Below are positions 1-9,805 of a stretch of 64,000 bases of DNA, in pieces (the stretch's first letter is position 1; each line of letters starts with the position of its first letter). Under the pieces are notes generated by a model. The model ran no database searches, was not told the origin of the DNA, and was given only the letters and a program-made list of their open reading frames with translations. The DNA is from Bradysia coprophila (lineage: Eukaryota; Arthropoda; Insecta; Diptera; Sciaridae). A program made the translations under genes and the position numbers. The stretch is taken from contig NW_023503493.1 of assembly GCF_014529535.1 (NCBI RefSeq), forward strand, positions 20,554,001-20,618,000. The letters are read 5' to 3'.

Positions 1-404
1 GCATTCTTCATACTTTGCCCCATTGCCCGAGTTCCATTTCCAACAACAAAAAATTCATCTTGTTTCGCTTCAAAATTTTCTTTATCACTTGTCTTCTGAA
101 TTACGAATTGTGATGTAATTTTCCCACTGATTTTAGATTTTTTTTTTTCATTCTAATGATCATACGATGCGCGCGACACCAATTTAAATTGAACTGGATT
201 CCTCATACAATTTCACAATATTATTTATCAAAACAAAATTATAGTTGAGAGATCTGTGTGGATCAGTTGTTCGGCTAATAAAAATTGCACTCATCACATT
301 AACCAGTGTAGATTGTGGATAAGTATTTCTCTGCGCGAAATACACTATTTTTAGAGAGATTGAGAGAGAAAGGTGGAAATATTTTCGGTATGAATTTAAT
401 AATC
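1..404. other. Left-edge non-coding stretch
   Basis: AT-rich sequence downstream of the first Ly6-type gene. I see no coding exon, RNA gene or clear repeat here. It presumably includes the 3' UTR of the minus-strand gene that stops at 405. Confidence 0.4.
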
Positions 405-1017
405 TCAAATTATTAGCACAATAACAGGCAAAATGAATACAATGTGATACAATGTCTTCAGATGTGTAGATCCATTGTCAGCTGGGAATTTATAATTGCA
501 TTTGTCTTCTAAACAAGTTTCACAAGCCTCCACTTGGTGACCGTAACGCACTGATTTGCTCATACAAGCGTCCTCTTTCGCGTGTCTCTCCTCCCAGAGA
601 CACGACCGTTCATAAAAGATGTCACCATCAATATCTGAAAATGAGTTTAGTGCGTATCGCACAAATCAAATGAATTTTATTTTCAATTCGTCGAAAGGTT
701 AGAACAGTTGTCTCTCACTGGTTCTTTTTAGGATCATGCATTTGGTGACGAGATCACGGCCCGCTTCAAATGGCGGATAAGTACACTCAACGAGATTGAC
801 AATCTTCTCAAAATGACTCATTTTCGATTCGTCTAAAATTTTTCCACAAAATGCCGAGTCTGGTTCGTCACTTGAACAACACCAACATTTGAACGCGATC
901 GCTGCGTATATTTAAATTTTTGTTTTAAATTTAAGGCGATTTGTATTTATCTCTTATCTCACTCGTATTGATAATGCACAGAATGGTCAATATTTCGATG
1001 AGTTTGAAGTACACCAT
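405..1017 (-). CDS. Ly6/uPAR-type small secreted GPI-anchored protein, copy 1
   Basis: Three exons on the minus strand, 963-1017, 719-901 and 405-634 (55+183+230 nt), give a 155-residue protein. The start is the ATG at 1017, which opens a hydrophobic signal peptide beginning MVYFKLIEILTILC. The mature part has the cysteine pattern of Ly6/three-finger proteins: FKCWCCSS, then FCG, then CETCLEDKCN near the end, followed by a hydrophobic C-terminal tail (HIVFILPVIVLII) typical of a GPI-attachment signal. All splice sites are GT-AG (GTGAGA donors; CGCAG and TTTCAG acceptors). The neighbouring gene at 2953-3640 has the same exon layout and phases, so the two are tandem paralogues. Insect members of this superfamily act at the cell surface (septate junctions, channel modulation); the specific role here is unknown. 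Confidence 0.8.
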
Positions 1018-1554
1018 CTCGTATCGATACGAATCGGTTATTTTATGTGCCGGTTGCTGGACGATCGTTTATAAGAAACTATTAATGGGAATGTAAGTTA
1101 CACAACGATACAATTGTTTTATTTTCACTGTGTTCTGCAATCAAAAGTGAAATTTATTTTCGACTCTCTTCCTTTCGCGATCTGTTATGTATGAATTACT
1201 CTTAAACACATACTGCTTGAGCGATCAGGTGGTGATGAAAATGCTATACGAAATCTACTATCGGAAATATTTTTTTTTGTTCATTTCGTGAATTTTATTT
1301 ATAACTTCGAACATCTAACGCATATTTATGTACAGTTTGGTGTGGTATCATGTCGACTATCGCAGACCACCGCAACTTTTTAGCTTCTGTTCATATTTTA
1401 CTCGAAAAAAATGAATCTTCTGAATGAACAAATCGTAGACAAAATTTGGAGTTGAAAATATTGTTGCAAAAATAACTTGATATGCACTTTGCCCTCGATT
1501 CGTTTTAAATATCTGCAATTTTATGGAAAGATGTTTACGGTTTGTTCTTTGTAG
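1018..1554. other. Intergenic DNA upstream of Ly6 copy 1
   Basis: AT-rich, with no exon I can support. It should hold the promoter of the minus-strand gene starting at 1017; I see no convincing TATA box. Confidence 0.4.
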
Positions 1555-1678
1555 CAACGCACTTCAAGCATGAGTGGTACTCTAAATAGTCATATAAACA
1601 CTATTTGCACCCAACTTCAACATAAATCCCGCTTTTGTTATGGAAAAATAAGAAAAAAGTTACCGTTTTACTAGGAGC

Positions 1679-1953
1679 GAACATACTCTGTTGGACTTCA
1701 GCAATTAGATTCATCCTTTTACGAATAGGAACGAAAATACTCTGTTGGACTTTAGTAATTAGATTCTTCCTTTTACGAATGAGTTCGAACATACTGCGGT
1801 AGACTTCAGCAATTAGAATTTTCCTTTTACGAATGGGTCCGAACATACTGTGATGGACTATAGCAATTAGATTAATCCCTTTACGAATAGGAATGAAAAT
1901 ACTCTGTTGGACTATAGCAATTAGATTTTTCCTTTTACGAATGGGTCCGAACA
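1679..1953. repeat. 54-bp minisatellite, about 5 copies
   Basis: Five imperfect tandem copies of a 54-bp unit containing AGCAATTAGATT and TCCTTTTACGAAT. Because 54 is a multiple of three, the array stays open and reads as an 18-residue repeat on the minus strand. It has no start context or homology, so I treat it as a repeat and not as a gene. Confidence 0.85.
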
Positions 1954-2105
1954 CACTAGATCGCAGCTCAGATATTGAGTCTGAACCTTATCCAAAAGTT
2001 ATCTACTTCAAAAACAAAGTTCTGTTCTACTACAGATTATCGTATCAGTATGAACAAAACCATCGGCAGTGCCTTGAATTTTCTTGTTTATCTACACATT
2101 TCAGG

Positions 2106-2216
2106 TAATGTGCTGTGTACTTGCCTCAATTGGTTCCATTTGTTATGTACTGATATTACTGCCGCTGCAGCAAAACAAGTAAATGTGACATTCTTTTGCA
2201 AATCTTGCAGAATCTA
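2106..2216 (+). pseudogene. PHD-finger-like C-terminal half, possible captured exon
   Basis: After an acceptor-like CATTTCAG at 2097-2104, an open frame to a TAA at 2214 reads C-x-C-x2-WFH-x2-C, then about 16 residues, then FFC-x2-C. That is the spacing of the second half of a PHD-type zinc finger. The first Cys pairs are missing, and the fragment sits inside the TIR element. I infer a captured gene fragment or the last exon of a decayed transposon gene; it is not an intact protein gene. Confidence 0.35.
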
Positions 2217-2594
2217 ATTTTTTTTGCGTACTTTTCCACACTGAAATTCGTTCTTTTTGTATTTTTGATAAATAAAAACACAATTTTCATTCACTAAGTA
2301 CTTCCTTTGTTACTTTTAACTTAAACGGCAGCTTTTTCTAATAGTTTCCATATAAAAAAACGTAATTTCCTTGGATTTTGGATGCAAATAGTGTTTATAT
2401 GACTATTTGCACCCGGGTGCAAATAGTCTTTATATGACTAATTGTACCCGGGTGCAAATAGCATCTACCAAACTGGACAGTGTATCAAACAAAGTTTGAG
2501 ACTGTACAAATTTTTTGGAAAATTTGTCATACAAAATAGTATTCATCTATTTGACAGCTGTCATTTGAAGCACTTTTGCTTGAAGTGTGCGTTG

Positions 2595-2952
2595 ATTGTC
2601 GTAATTGTACAAAGTTTATGGCGGTGGTCGTGGCTTTTCGTAAAGTTAGATTTTCTCTTTGTAAAACAACGTGAGACAGAAGAGTCAACAACAATTTTTA
2701 TTTTACAAATAATTCAATTGAACACATCTGCAAGCAATCGTATTCGTTACACATAAATTTCCCTTTCAATACGTTCAATATCAAGCATATGTGTTCCACA
2801 AATTCTCAATAATGTCAACCCAGCTGTGACAAACGAAAAATTATGCATGGAACAGTGTGATTACTCAATATTTGGTTGGTTGATGTATATAGATTTACAC
2901 GCACATAAATTCTTTAACACTGGACATAAAAACTAAATATCCGTATTTCATC
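2595..2952. other. Intergenic DNA downstream of Ly6 copy 2
   Basis: AT-rich spacer between the TIR element and the stop codon at 2953. Nothing further recognised. Confidence 0.4.
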
Positions 2953-3640
2953 TCAAACGTTGCAGTGAGAGTAAATTAGAATGATAAACAAGCAGAGAAC
3001 CACTTTCGGCTGAATTAATAGATTCGTTAATGCAACTTTGCCTGATGATTTCGTTTCGGTTCCAAAATAGTTTTTTATTTTACGATTGCAACCATCCTCT
3101 TCCGTACACGTCTCACACGACATCAGTTTAACATTTGGATCGTCACTATCATTAAACCATTCGTCGGTTAAACATGCATTTGAATTTGCATTTTCCGCTT
3201 CTTCGACACATTTTCGCGTGTACACAAGAGTATCATGAACTGCGAAATGAATTAAATATTTAAATTTATAATTCACTCGCGTCTTGTAGTTATAGGTCAA
3301 CTCACCTAAATCAATTCGTACATTACACTTTGCAATCATCTTATCGCCTTTATAATCCACTTTTTTCCGAACAGAGCCACAGCGTACAAGGTACCAATTT
3401 AACTGTTCTTCGGATGAGTTAAAGTTATGATGATAAAGCGTATCTCCACAGAACTTTGAACTTGTTGATGAACATCGCCAGCATTTTATTGCCGAAACTA
3501 AAATGTCGTTCAATTGAGAAATTAATTTATTTGTTAATTGATCACAAATTCAATTTTATTGATTCATCGATTAACTCACTGTCTCTTATAACAATCGTCA
3601 CTAATGCAATACAAACGGCCAAGCAAAGATGATTTGCCAT
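2953..3640 (-). CDS. Ly6/uPAR-type small secreted GPI-anchored protein, copy 2
   Basis: Exons 3580-3640, 3306-3497 and 2953-3239 (61+192+287 nt) give a 179-residue protein. The signal peptide is MANHLCLAVCIALVTIVIRD, joined across intron 1 to ISAIKCWRCSS. The Ly6 pattern follows: KCWRC, KFCG, and near the end SCETCTEEDGCNR, then a hydrophobic tail (VVLCLFIILIYSH) that looks like a GPI signal. Intron 2 (3240-3305, GTGAGT...TTTCGCAG) is 66 nt with no in-frame stop, so the unspliced frame also stays open. Removing it gives the better match to copy 1, which is spliced at the same position and phase. The role is unknown beyond the superfamily's extracellular signalling or junction functions. Confidence 0.82.
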
Positions 3641-3780
3641 TGTGGACACTAAAACAATTTTTACGTTTGGACTGAAATGAGTTGAAAATTTCCGTGAATC
3701 AATTGTTTTACCGTGTGTGCGCCTTTTCAATTAATTAAATATTTTGTTCTCGCATATGGTTTTTCTTTAATAAAGGCGGA

Positions 3781-3957
3781 TTGCGTAGGCTTGACAATGT
3801 GAAAATGAATTTATTTACTTTGGAAGTGACGTCGTTCTTGTTACTGGTGTGTTTTAACACAATCTGCTACATCAACAGTCGTAACACATTTGATTCCCCG
3901 TTCTATGGAGATTATGTCGTCGAGACGCTTTTTTTTAAATATGTTGTGGTGAGTACA
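3781..3957 (+). other. Possible orphan first exon with a signal peptide
   Basis: An ATG at about 3805 opens a frame whose first 25 residues are hydrophobic (EVTSFLLLVCFNTICYIN) and which runs into a good donor (TTGTG then GTGAGT at about 3950). It lies divergently from the Ly6 gene starting at 3640. I could not find a matching second exon before the foldback element, so this may be a broken gene or chance. Confidence 0.22.
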
Positions 3958-3981
3958 GATTTATATGTTACCTTCATGTAA

Positions 3982-4621
3982 ATGACACAATGATGTAAAA
4001 ATCATTCAGTTAACCTTTTGCAAACGGCTGTTATCTGTTATCTACATCGACGGCAAAAACAAACGACAAGTTCTGGGTAACGTTATTTATTTAGAAATCT
4101 GAGAAAGCAGCATGAGGCGAAGGCGACACAAGTCACAATAAAATCTCCGAACCATTACGTGGTATATTTTACCGCGAAGACCCCGAGAACGAGTTTTAAC
4201 GCTAAAGTAACATATTTTTCCTGGCAACATGTTCATTACAATTAAACATAGCTAACGCCGACCCGTACGAAACACCTATTTGTATCAAAAGACTTTACTG
4301 TGAAACTCTTCATTTCTTTTACTTCATTCTCTACTGAAAAGCTATTCGCGCTTTAAAATCACTTGCATTATCCACTCTTTGCCTTGTTATCATATACAAA
4401 TAAATTGCCGGAGGCAATATAGACAGCCCCGTACGAAGTCAACTTTCATAAATTCCTATTTAAACAGCTATATACCGCTAAATTTACCTATATTTTCCTA
4501 TAAATAAACATTTCACGGATGAATATGCTATTATATAGCTCTATATGCCTGTATATAGCTCAATATAGGTGAATATAGATATATATAGATGTCCATATAT
4601 GTAATGCCTGAAACACCCTAC
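3982..4621. other. AT-rich spacer with tata-rich tract
   Basis: No exon seen. It holds one end-motif of the dispersed repeat family (GCCCCGTACGAAGT at about 4425) and, at 4490-4605, a low-complexity tract of TATATAGCT/ATATAG units. Confidence 0.5.
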
Positions 4622-6067
4622 TAGGGGTGTCCAAAAAACTAAAGTGCCAAATTGTTTGGGGCGCAGGGCAGAAAATCATTCTATATGGTCCCCTGATAAA
4701 AAGTGTCTATGGGACCGACTCAATCCGAATCGATTTAGGGGTCGCTCATTGACGAAGTATGTGAAAAATAGCCAAAATCGTTTGCAAACCAGGTTTTTAG
4801 AAAAAAAATTATTCTGGACTGATGATGAAGAGTGTTGTTAGGACATCTTAGTTTATATTAGTGTAAAATCATCACGAGAAAACACTTTTCAACTTTTCCC
4901 GTGTATCGGCACCTACTGTGTCCAGGCAGTGCTTGTCAAAGATCAGATTCATAGCGTATATTCTGAGAGCGAGTCCTTATCGGTGACGACCAAAACCCAA
5001 AAAATTATTATGTGGAAATGGTCTGCGTAACGAGGGCTTCAAGGTAATGCAAAAAAAAGTTTCATTATTTCAGATTTGTTTAATACTTTTCAGATTAAAC
5101 TTATTACTCGGCGTCCCCGGCGAACTTTGGTGAGTTGCACTAGACGTCCACGCAAAGGATCCGATCTCTTTTTGTCATTTCTTGAAATTTGTCAGAAGGT
5201 ACAGACTAAGTCGACTTCGATGAGACCTAATGTGTGCCCATGTCGCATTTCTCGAAAATTTCAGTAAGAAAAAATTCGAAAGATGAAATTTATCATCTTA
5301 CACACTTTTAAGGTATATAATTTCGAAGTAATATTCTCATTTACTGTCGTAAATAAGCTCTGCTCTGAAAATCATGAAATTTGAAATTTTCGAATTTTTT
5401 CTTACTGAAATTTTCGAGAAATTCGACATGGGCACACATTAGGTCTCATCGAAGTCGACTTAGTCTGTACCTTCTGACAAATTTGGTTTATTTTGAAATG
5501 ACAAAAAGAGATCGGATCCTTTGCGTGGACGTCCAGTGCAACTCACCAAAGTTCGCCGGGGACGCCGAGTAATAAGTTTAATCTGAAAAGTATCAAACAA
5601 ATCTGAAATAATGAAACTTTTTTTATGCATTATCTTGAAGCCCTCGTTACGCAGACCATTTCCACATAATAATTTTTTGGGTTTTGGTCGTCACCGATAA
5701 GGACTCGCTCTCAGAATATACGCTATGATTCTGATCTTTGACAAGCACTGCCTGGACACAGTAAGTGCCGATACACGGGAAAAGTTGAAAAGTGTTTTCT
5801 CGTGATGATTTTACACTAATATAAACTAAGATGTCCTAACATCACTCTTCATCATCAGTCCAAAATATTTTTTTTTCTAAAAACCTGGTTTGCAAGCGAT
5901 TTTGGCTATTTTTCACATACTTCGTCAATGAGCGACCCCTTAATCGATTCGGATCGAGTCGTTCCCATAGACACTTTTTATCAGGGGACCATATAGAATG
6001 ATTTTCTGCCCTGCGCACCAAACATTTTGGAACTTTAATTTTTCCATACAATTTTGGACACCTCCAC
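4622..6067. mobile_element. Long foldback (near-palindromic) element, arms about 650 bp
   Basis: The left arm (about 4622-5275) and right arm (about 5395-6067) are inverted copies of each other with only scattered mismatches, separated by about 120 bp. Matching landmarks include GGGGTGTCCAAAA / TTTTGGACACC at the outer ends, CGGCACCTACTGTGTCCAGG against its complement, and GGCGTCCCCGGCGAACTTTG against its complement near the centre. No coding capacity is credible; short open frames in the two arms are mirror images. Transcription across it would yield a long hairpin RNA. Confidence 0.85.
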
Positions 6068-6184
6068 ACCCCACACACATAACAAATTATTTCCATGTTA
6101 ACAGAAACTCTCTAAGTACCATTTTTCCCAAGATATATCACTTTTATTAAAATCCAATATGGCCACCGGCAGCCATTTTGTTAG

Positions 6185-9073
6185 GAGACCGGAAATTTTA
6201 CCGACGCTTTACATTCGCTAATACGAAGCCATAACGAATTATACATTGCCACATATAATGCCAGAACATTGTCGTCAAGACAAAAAATGCAAGAAATGGA
6301 AGAAGAGCTAGAAAAGATAAAATGGGATGTTGTGGGAGTGAGCGAAGTGAGAAAACCTGGAGAGGAATGCCTCAAATTACAATCAGGGCATACATTCTTC
6401 TACCGAGGAAGTGACAGTCAGATGCTGATGCACGGTGTCGGATTGTTCATAAACAAGCGGTGGTCGGATCGCATAATTCACACGAAAAGCATATCCGATC
6501 GAGTGATATACATAAGCCTGAAGATAAATAACAGATACAGTGTCAAATTAATTCAGGTTTACGCACCCACGTCCACCCATGATGACGAAGAAGTAGAAAG
6601 ATTCTATGAAGATGTCGAGAAAGCTCTGGACGAAAACCCTTCACATTACCAATATCTAATCGGTGATTTCAATGCGAAGCTGGGAAAACGAGAAGAAGAC
6701 TCCGAAGTTTCTGTTGGTAGTTTTAGCAACGACCAAAGAAATGAGCGTGGAAATACTTTACTCAACTTCTTACAGCAACACAATTTGTACGCAATGAATT
6801 CATTTTTTGCAGGAAAGCCTCAACGGAAATGGACTTGGGCTAGTGCAGATGGTGTAACGAAAAATGAGATCGATTACATCATAACTGGATGTAAGTCAAC
6901 CGTTAAGAACGTTACGGTCCTAAACAATTTTTCAACCGGTAGTGATCACCGAATGGTTCGTGCAAGAGTCACGTTAAATACCAGATTTCAAAGATCACAA
7001 CTAGTTCAGAAAAGTGAAAGGATTGACGTACAACGGCTTTACACACAAAATGAAGAATTTGCTACGAAAATGACTGCCGAATTAGATAACGTCAACAATC
7101 AATGTGAAACATTGGACGAATTGAATACCAAAATCGTCGATACAATAATGGGTTTCATGAAATCCAAATGCAAATCCGTCCAAGGGAAAGAATCAAAACT
7201 CAGCAGAGAAACATTAGACCTGATCGCAAGCAGAGCAGAGTTGGTAAAAAACGGAGGACGAGATTCGGTGGAATACCGGAACCTGTCTAAAAGTATCAAC
7301 AGAGCAAGGAGATCAGATGAAAGAAAATATAATGTCCAATTGGCTCAAAACATAATTGAAGCTAACTGCAATATGAAAGTCCTACGGAGAAAAATGACAA
7401 ACGCCAAAAAAGAAATCTTCAAATTACGAGACAAAACAGGAACGATCCAAACGGATCGAAATGCGATATTAAACATTGCAACAGAATTTTATGAGAATTT
7501 GTTTTCTTCAGCAAGACAGAGCCCAACGGAAGAAACCGAAGATAGACCAATAATAAGAAACGTGGGATCGGAGGATATGCCCGACATAACTGTTGATGAA
7601 GTCAAAGCTGCAGTAGCCGAGATGAAAAACAAAAAGTCTCCCGGAGAAGATGGTGTTCCAGTGGAAGCCATTAAACTAGGTGGAGACTCATTATTAAAGG
7701 CAATCACGGCTTTGTTTAATCAATGTCTCCAATGGGAAGAAGTACCAGAAGCCTGGGAAAATGCGGTAATTACATTGCTGCATAAAAAAGGAGACATAAC
7801 AAAGCTGGAAAATTACCGACCCATAAGCCTATTGTCAACACTCTACAAGTTGTTTATGAAAATCATTACGAAGAGGAACACTAACAAGTTCGACTTCTAC
7901 CAACCCGTTGAACAAGCTGCTTTCAGATCTGGTTTCAGCACAAACGACCATTTGCAGGTGATGAGAACGCTTATTGAGAAGTGTCGTGAATACAACATCG
8001 ACATAGTCTTGCTATTCATAGACTTCGAAAAAGCTTTCGATTCAGTGGAAACATGGTCGATATTGGACGCATTAGACGAATGTAGAGTAGACTCAAGGTA
8101 CTCCAACACAATTCGATATGTGTACAAAAATGCTACTTCATGTATAAAACTTCATAAGAGCACGGAGAAATTCAGAATTGGCCGAGGTGTAAGGCAGGGT
8201 GACACCATTTCACCGAAATTATTCACGGCGATTCTGCAGAGTATTTTTAGGAAGTTAAACTGGAGTAAAATGGGAATAAAGATAAATGGAGAGTACCTGA
8301 GCAATCTCCGCTTCGCTGATGACATTGTACCGATAGCAGCGAATCTAGGTCAGGCTCAGCTTATGCTACAACAGTTAAGTGAAGAGGCGAGCAAAGTTGG
8401 CCTCAAGATGAACTTATCGAAAACAAAAGTCATGACGAACATCGGAGACGATAGAGAAATCAAAATTGGTGACACTGTCGTTGAACGAGTCGACAGCTAT
8501 GTATATCTAGGACATAAACTGAAGTTAGGTCTGGACAACCAAACTGCAGAAATAAGACGTAGGATTGGTCTTGCATGGGCAGCGTTCGGAAAACTCAGAC
8601 TAATTTTCAAAAGCAAAATGAATAATAGTCTGAAACGCAAAGTTTTCGACACTTGTGTCCTTCCAGTGCTCACTTATGGAGCGGAAACGTTAACTTTAAC
8701 GAAAGCATCCGAAGATAAATTGAGAGTGACACAAAGAGCCATGGAACGGAGTATGCTTGGAATAACACTCAGAGACAGAATGACGAATCAATGGATTCGA
8801 CAACAAACCAGGGTCGTTGATGTCATGGAAAGAATAGCATCTCTGAAATGGAGCTGGGCGGGACATATTGCAAGAAGGACAGACGAACGTTGGACCAAAA
8901 AGATCATGAACTGGCGACCATATAAAAGACGAGCTATAGGTAGACCACCAGAGAGATGGACAAACGGAATTAAGAATATTGCAGGTACAAACTGGCAGCA
9001 AATGGCAATGGATCGTACGAAATGGAAAGAAGTTGGAGAGGCCTACATCCAGCAGTGGATAGAAACAGGCTGA
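6185..9073 (+). CDS. RTE-clade endonuclease/reverse transcriptase polyprotein
   Basis: About 960 codons without a stop. The N-terminal third is an APE-type endonuclease: ATYNARTLSS start motif, VVGVSEVR (catalytic Glu), LIGDFNAKLG, NEIDYI, and SDHRMV (catalytic His). The reverse transcriptase follows: YRPISLLSTLYK, LLFIDFEKAFDS (motif A Asp), GVRQGDTISPKLF, and RFADDIV as the catalytic box, with FADD, the variant usual in RTE elements. The C-terminal part has the WAGHIARR / GRPPERW signature common in insect RTE copies. No ATG precedes the conserved endonuclease start: the frame is open from 6185 and the first in-frame ATG is 6287, so the native initiator is either lost, non-AUG, or upstream by another route. 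It nicks target DNA and primes reverse transcription in the nucleus. Confidence 0.85.
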   Translation, partial: ETGNFTDALHSLIRSHNELYIATYNARTLSSRQKMQEMEEELEKIKWDVVGVSEVRKPGEECLKLQSGHTFFYRGSDSQMLMHGVGLFINKRWSDRIIHTKSISDRVIYISLKINNRYSVKLIQVYAPTSTHDDEEVERFYEDVEKALDENPSHYQYLIGDFNAKLGKREEDSEVSVGSFSNDQRNERGNTLLNFLQQHNLYAMNSFFAGKPQRKWTWASADGVTKNEIDYIITGCKSTVKNVTVLNNFSTGSDHRMVRARVTLNTRFQRSQLVQKSERIDVQRLYTQNEEFATKMTAELDNVNNQCETLDELNTKIVDTIMGFMKSKCKSVQGKESKLSRETLDLIASRAELVKNGGRDSVEYRNLSKSINRARRSDERKYNVQLAQNIIEANCNMKVLRRKMTNAKKEIFKLRDKTGTIQTDRNAILNIATEFYENLFSSARQSPTEETEDRPIIRNVGSEDMPDITVDEVKAAVAEMKNKKSPGEDGVPVEAIKLGGDSLLKAITALFNQCLQWEEVPEAWENAVITLLHKKGDITKLENYRPISLLSTLYKLFMKIITKRNTNKFDFYQPVEQAAFRSGFSTNDHLQVMRTLIEKCREYNIDIVLLFIDFEKAFDSVETWSILDALDECRVDSRYSNTIRYVYKNATSCIKLHKSTEKFRIGRGVRQGDTISPKLFTAILQSIFRKLNWSKMGIKINGEYLSNLRFADDIVPIAANLGQAQLMLQQLSEEASKVGLKMNLSKTKVMTNIGDDREIKIGDTVVERVDSYVYLGHKLKLGLDNQTAEIRRRIGLAWAAFGKLRLIFKSKMNNSLKRKVFDTCVLPVLTYGAETLTLTKASEDKLRVTQRAMERSMLGITLRDRMTNQWIRQQTRVVDVMERIASLKWSWAGHIARRTDERWTKKIMNWRPYKRRAIGRPPERWTNGIKNIAGTNWQQMAMDRTKWKEVGEAYIQQWIETG

Positions 9074-9106
9074 AAAAGAAGAAGAAAAAAGAAGAATACC
9101 TTTCAA
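6185..9106 (+). mobile_element. RTE-type non-LTR retrotransposon, near full length
   Basis: It contains one long ORF (apurinic-like endonuclease plus reverse transcriptase) and ends in a purine-rich short-repeat tail after the stop (GAAAAAGAAGAAGAAAAAAG, from 9072), as RTE-clade elements do. The 5' boundary is uncertain; the reading frame is open from just after a stop at 6182. No target-site duplication could be assigned confidently. Confidence 0.8.
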
Positions 9107-9805
9107 ACAAAAAAGAAATTCATGAAATTCGGTCAAAATTTACTCGAGATATTGACCAAATACTCCACGTTCACTGTACGGCCGAGTAGCCAGATAATAG
9201 CTCACTCCAAGAGACCTAGCTCAAGCTCCGGAGAACATAATTTCAAAAACTTTTTTTTTCCCTATCTGTCAATACCTATCTAATAAAGCTAAAACAGACG
9301 AAATATGTTCAAATGTGGCCGACCTACAAGCAAAAACTGCTTGCCGCCCTGTGCCTGTTTCACACCAAGGGGTCTAACTCACGAGTCGGTCATCCGATTT
9401 CCATAAACTTTTTTTTTGTCGATCGGTATTGTAAATACCTTTTATTTGACGTATCACTTACAAGTGTAACGTTTAAATGTCCGGAGATATCTTCGAAAAA
9501 CCGTAAAGCACTTATTGGGCCACAGCTCGGGAGGGGTCGATCCAAAATCACTCATCTTCGAACTTAGCCTGTCTTTTGACATTACCAAACGGGAAAAAAA
9601 AACAATTTTCAAAATCGGATGCGTTTTACTCAAGTTATCGTGCAGACAGACAGACGGACAGACAGACGGACGGACATTTTTTTTTCGCGGATTTGGCATC
9701 TCTAGACAACCACAATAGGTTTCCCCTTACTCAGGGAGTCCAATTCGACGTGTTACAAACGTATGCGTAAACCTATAAGACCCCAGTACTTCGTACGGGT
9801 CTAAA
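9107..9805. repeat. Copy of the dispersed CCCGTACGAAGTA repeat family
   Basis: It contains the family landmarks: TTTACTCGAG and CGGCCGAGTAGC (monomer module), a GACAGACGGACGGAC array at 9643-9676, CGCGGATTTGGCATC, AATTCGACGTGTTACAAACG, and the terminal motif CAGTACTTCGTACGGGTCTAAAAA near 9783-9805. The same modules recur at 19.9-25.8 kb. No gene. Confidence 0.7.

Larger units (their letters stand above)
1555..2594. mobile_element. TIR element with internal minisatellite and PHD-like fragment
   Basis: The left end CAACGCACTTCAAGCA (1555) recurs inverted at the right end (TGCTTGAAGTGTGCGTTG, ending 2594). A second, shorter member with the same ends lies at 13488-13827. They also share subterminal sequence such as AACTGGACAGTGTATC (2472). 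A second inverted pair lies inside: the motif around 1580-1612 (AGTCATATAAACACTATTTG) is repeated inverted at about 2385-2417. There is no transposase. I infer a non-autonomous DNA transposon; the superfamily is unclear because no target-site duplication is obvious. Confidence 0.6.

Noticed and set aside
1601-1954. Minus-strand ORF with 18-residue repeats
   Set aside because: It is the in-frame reading of the 54-bp minisatellite inside a transposon.
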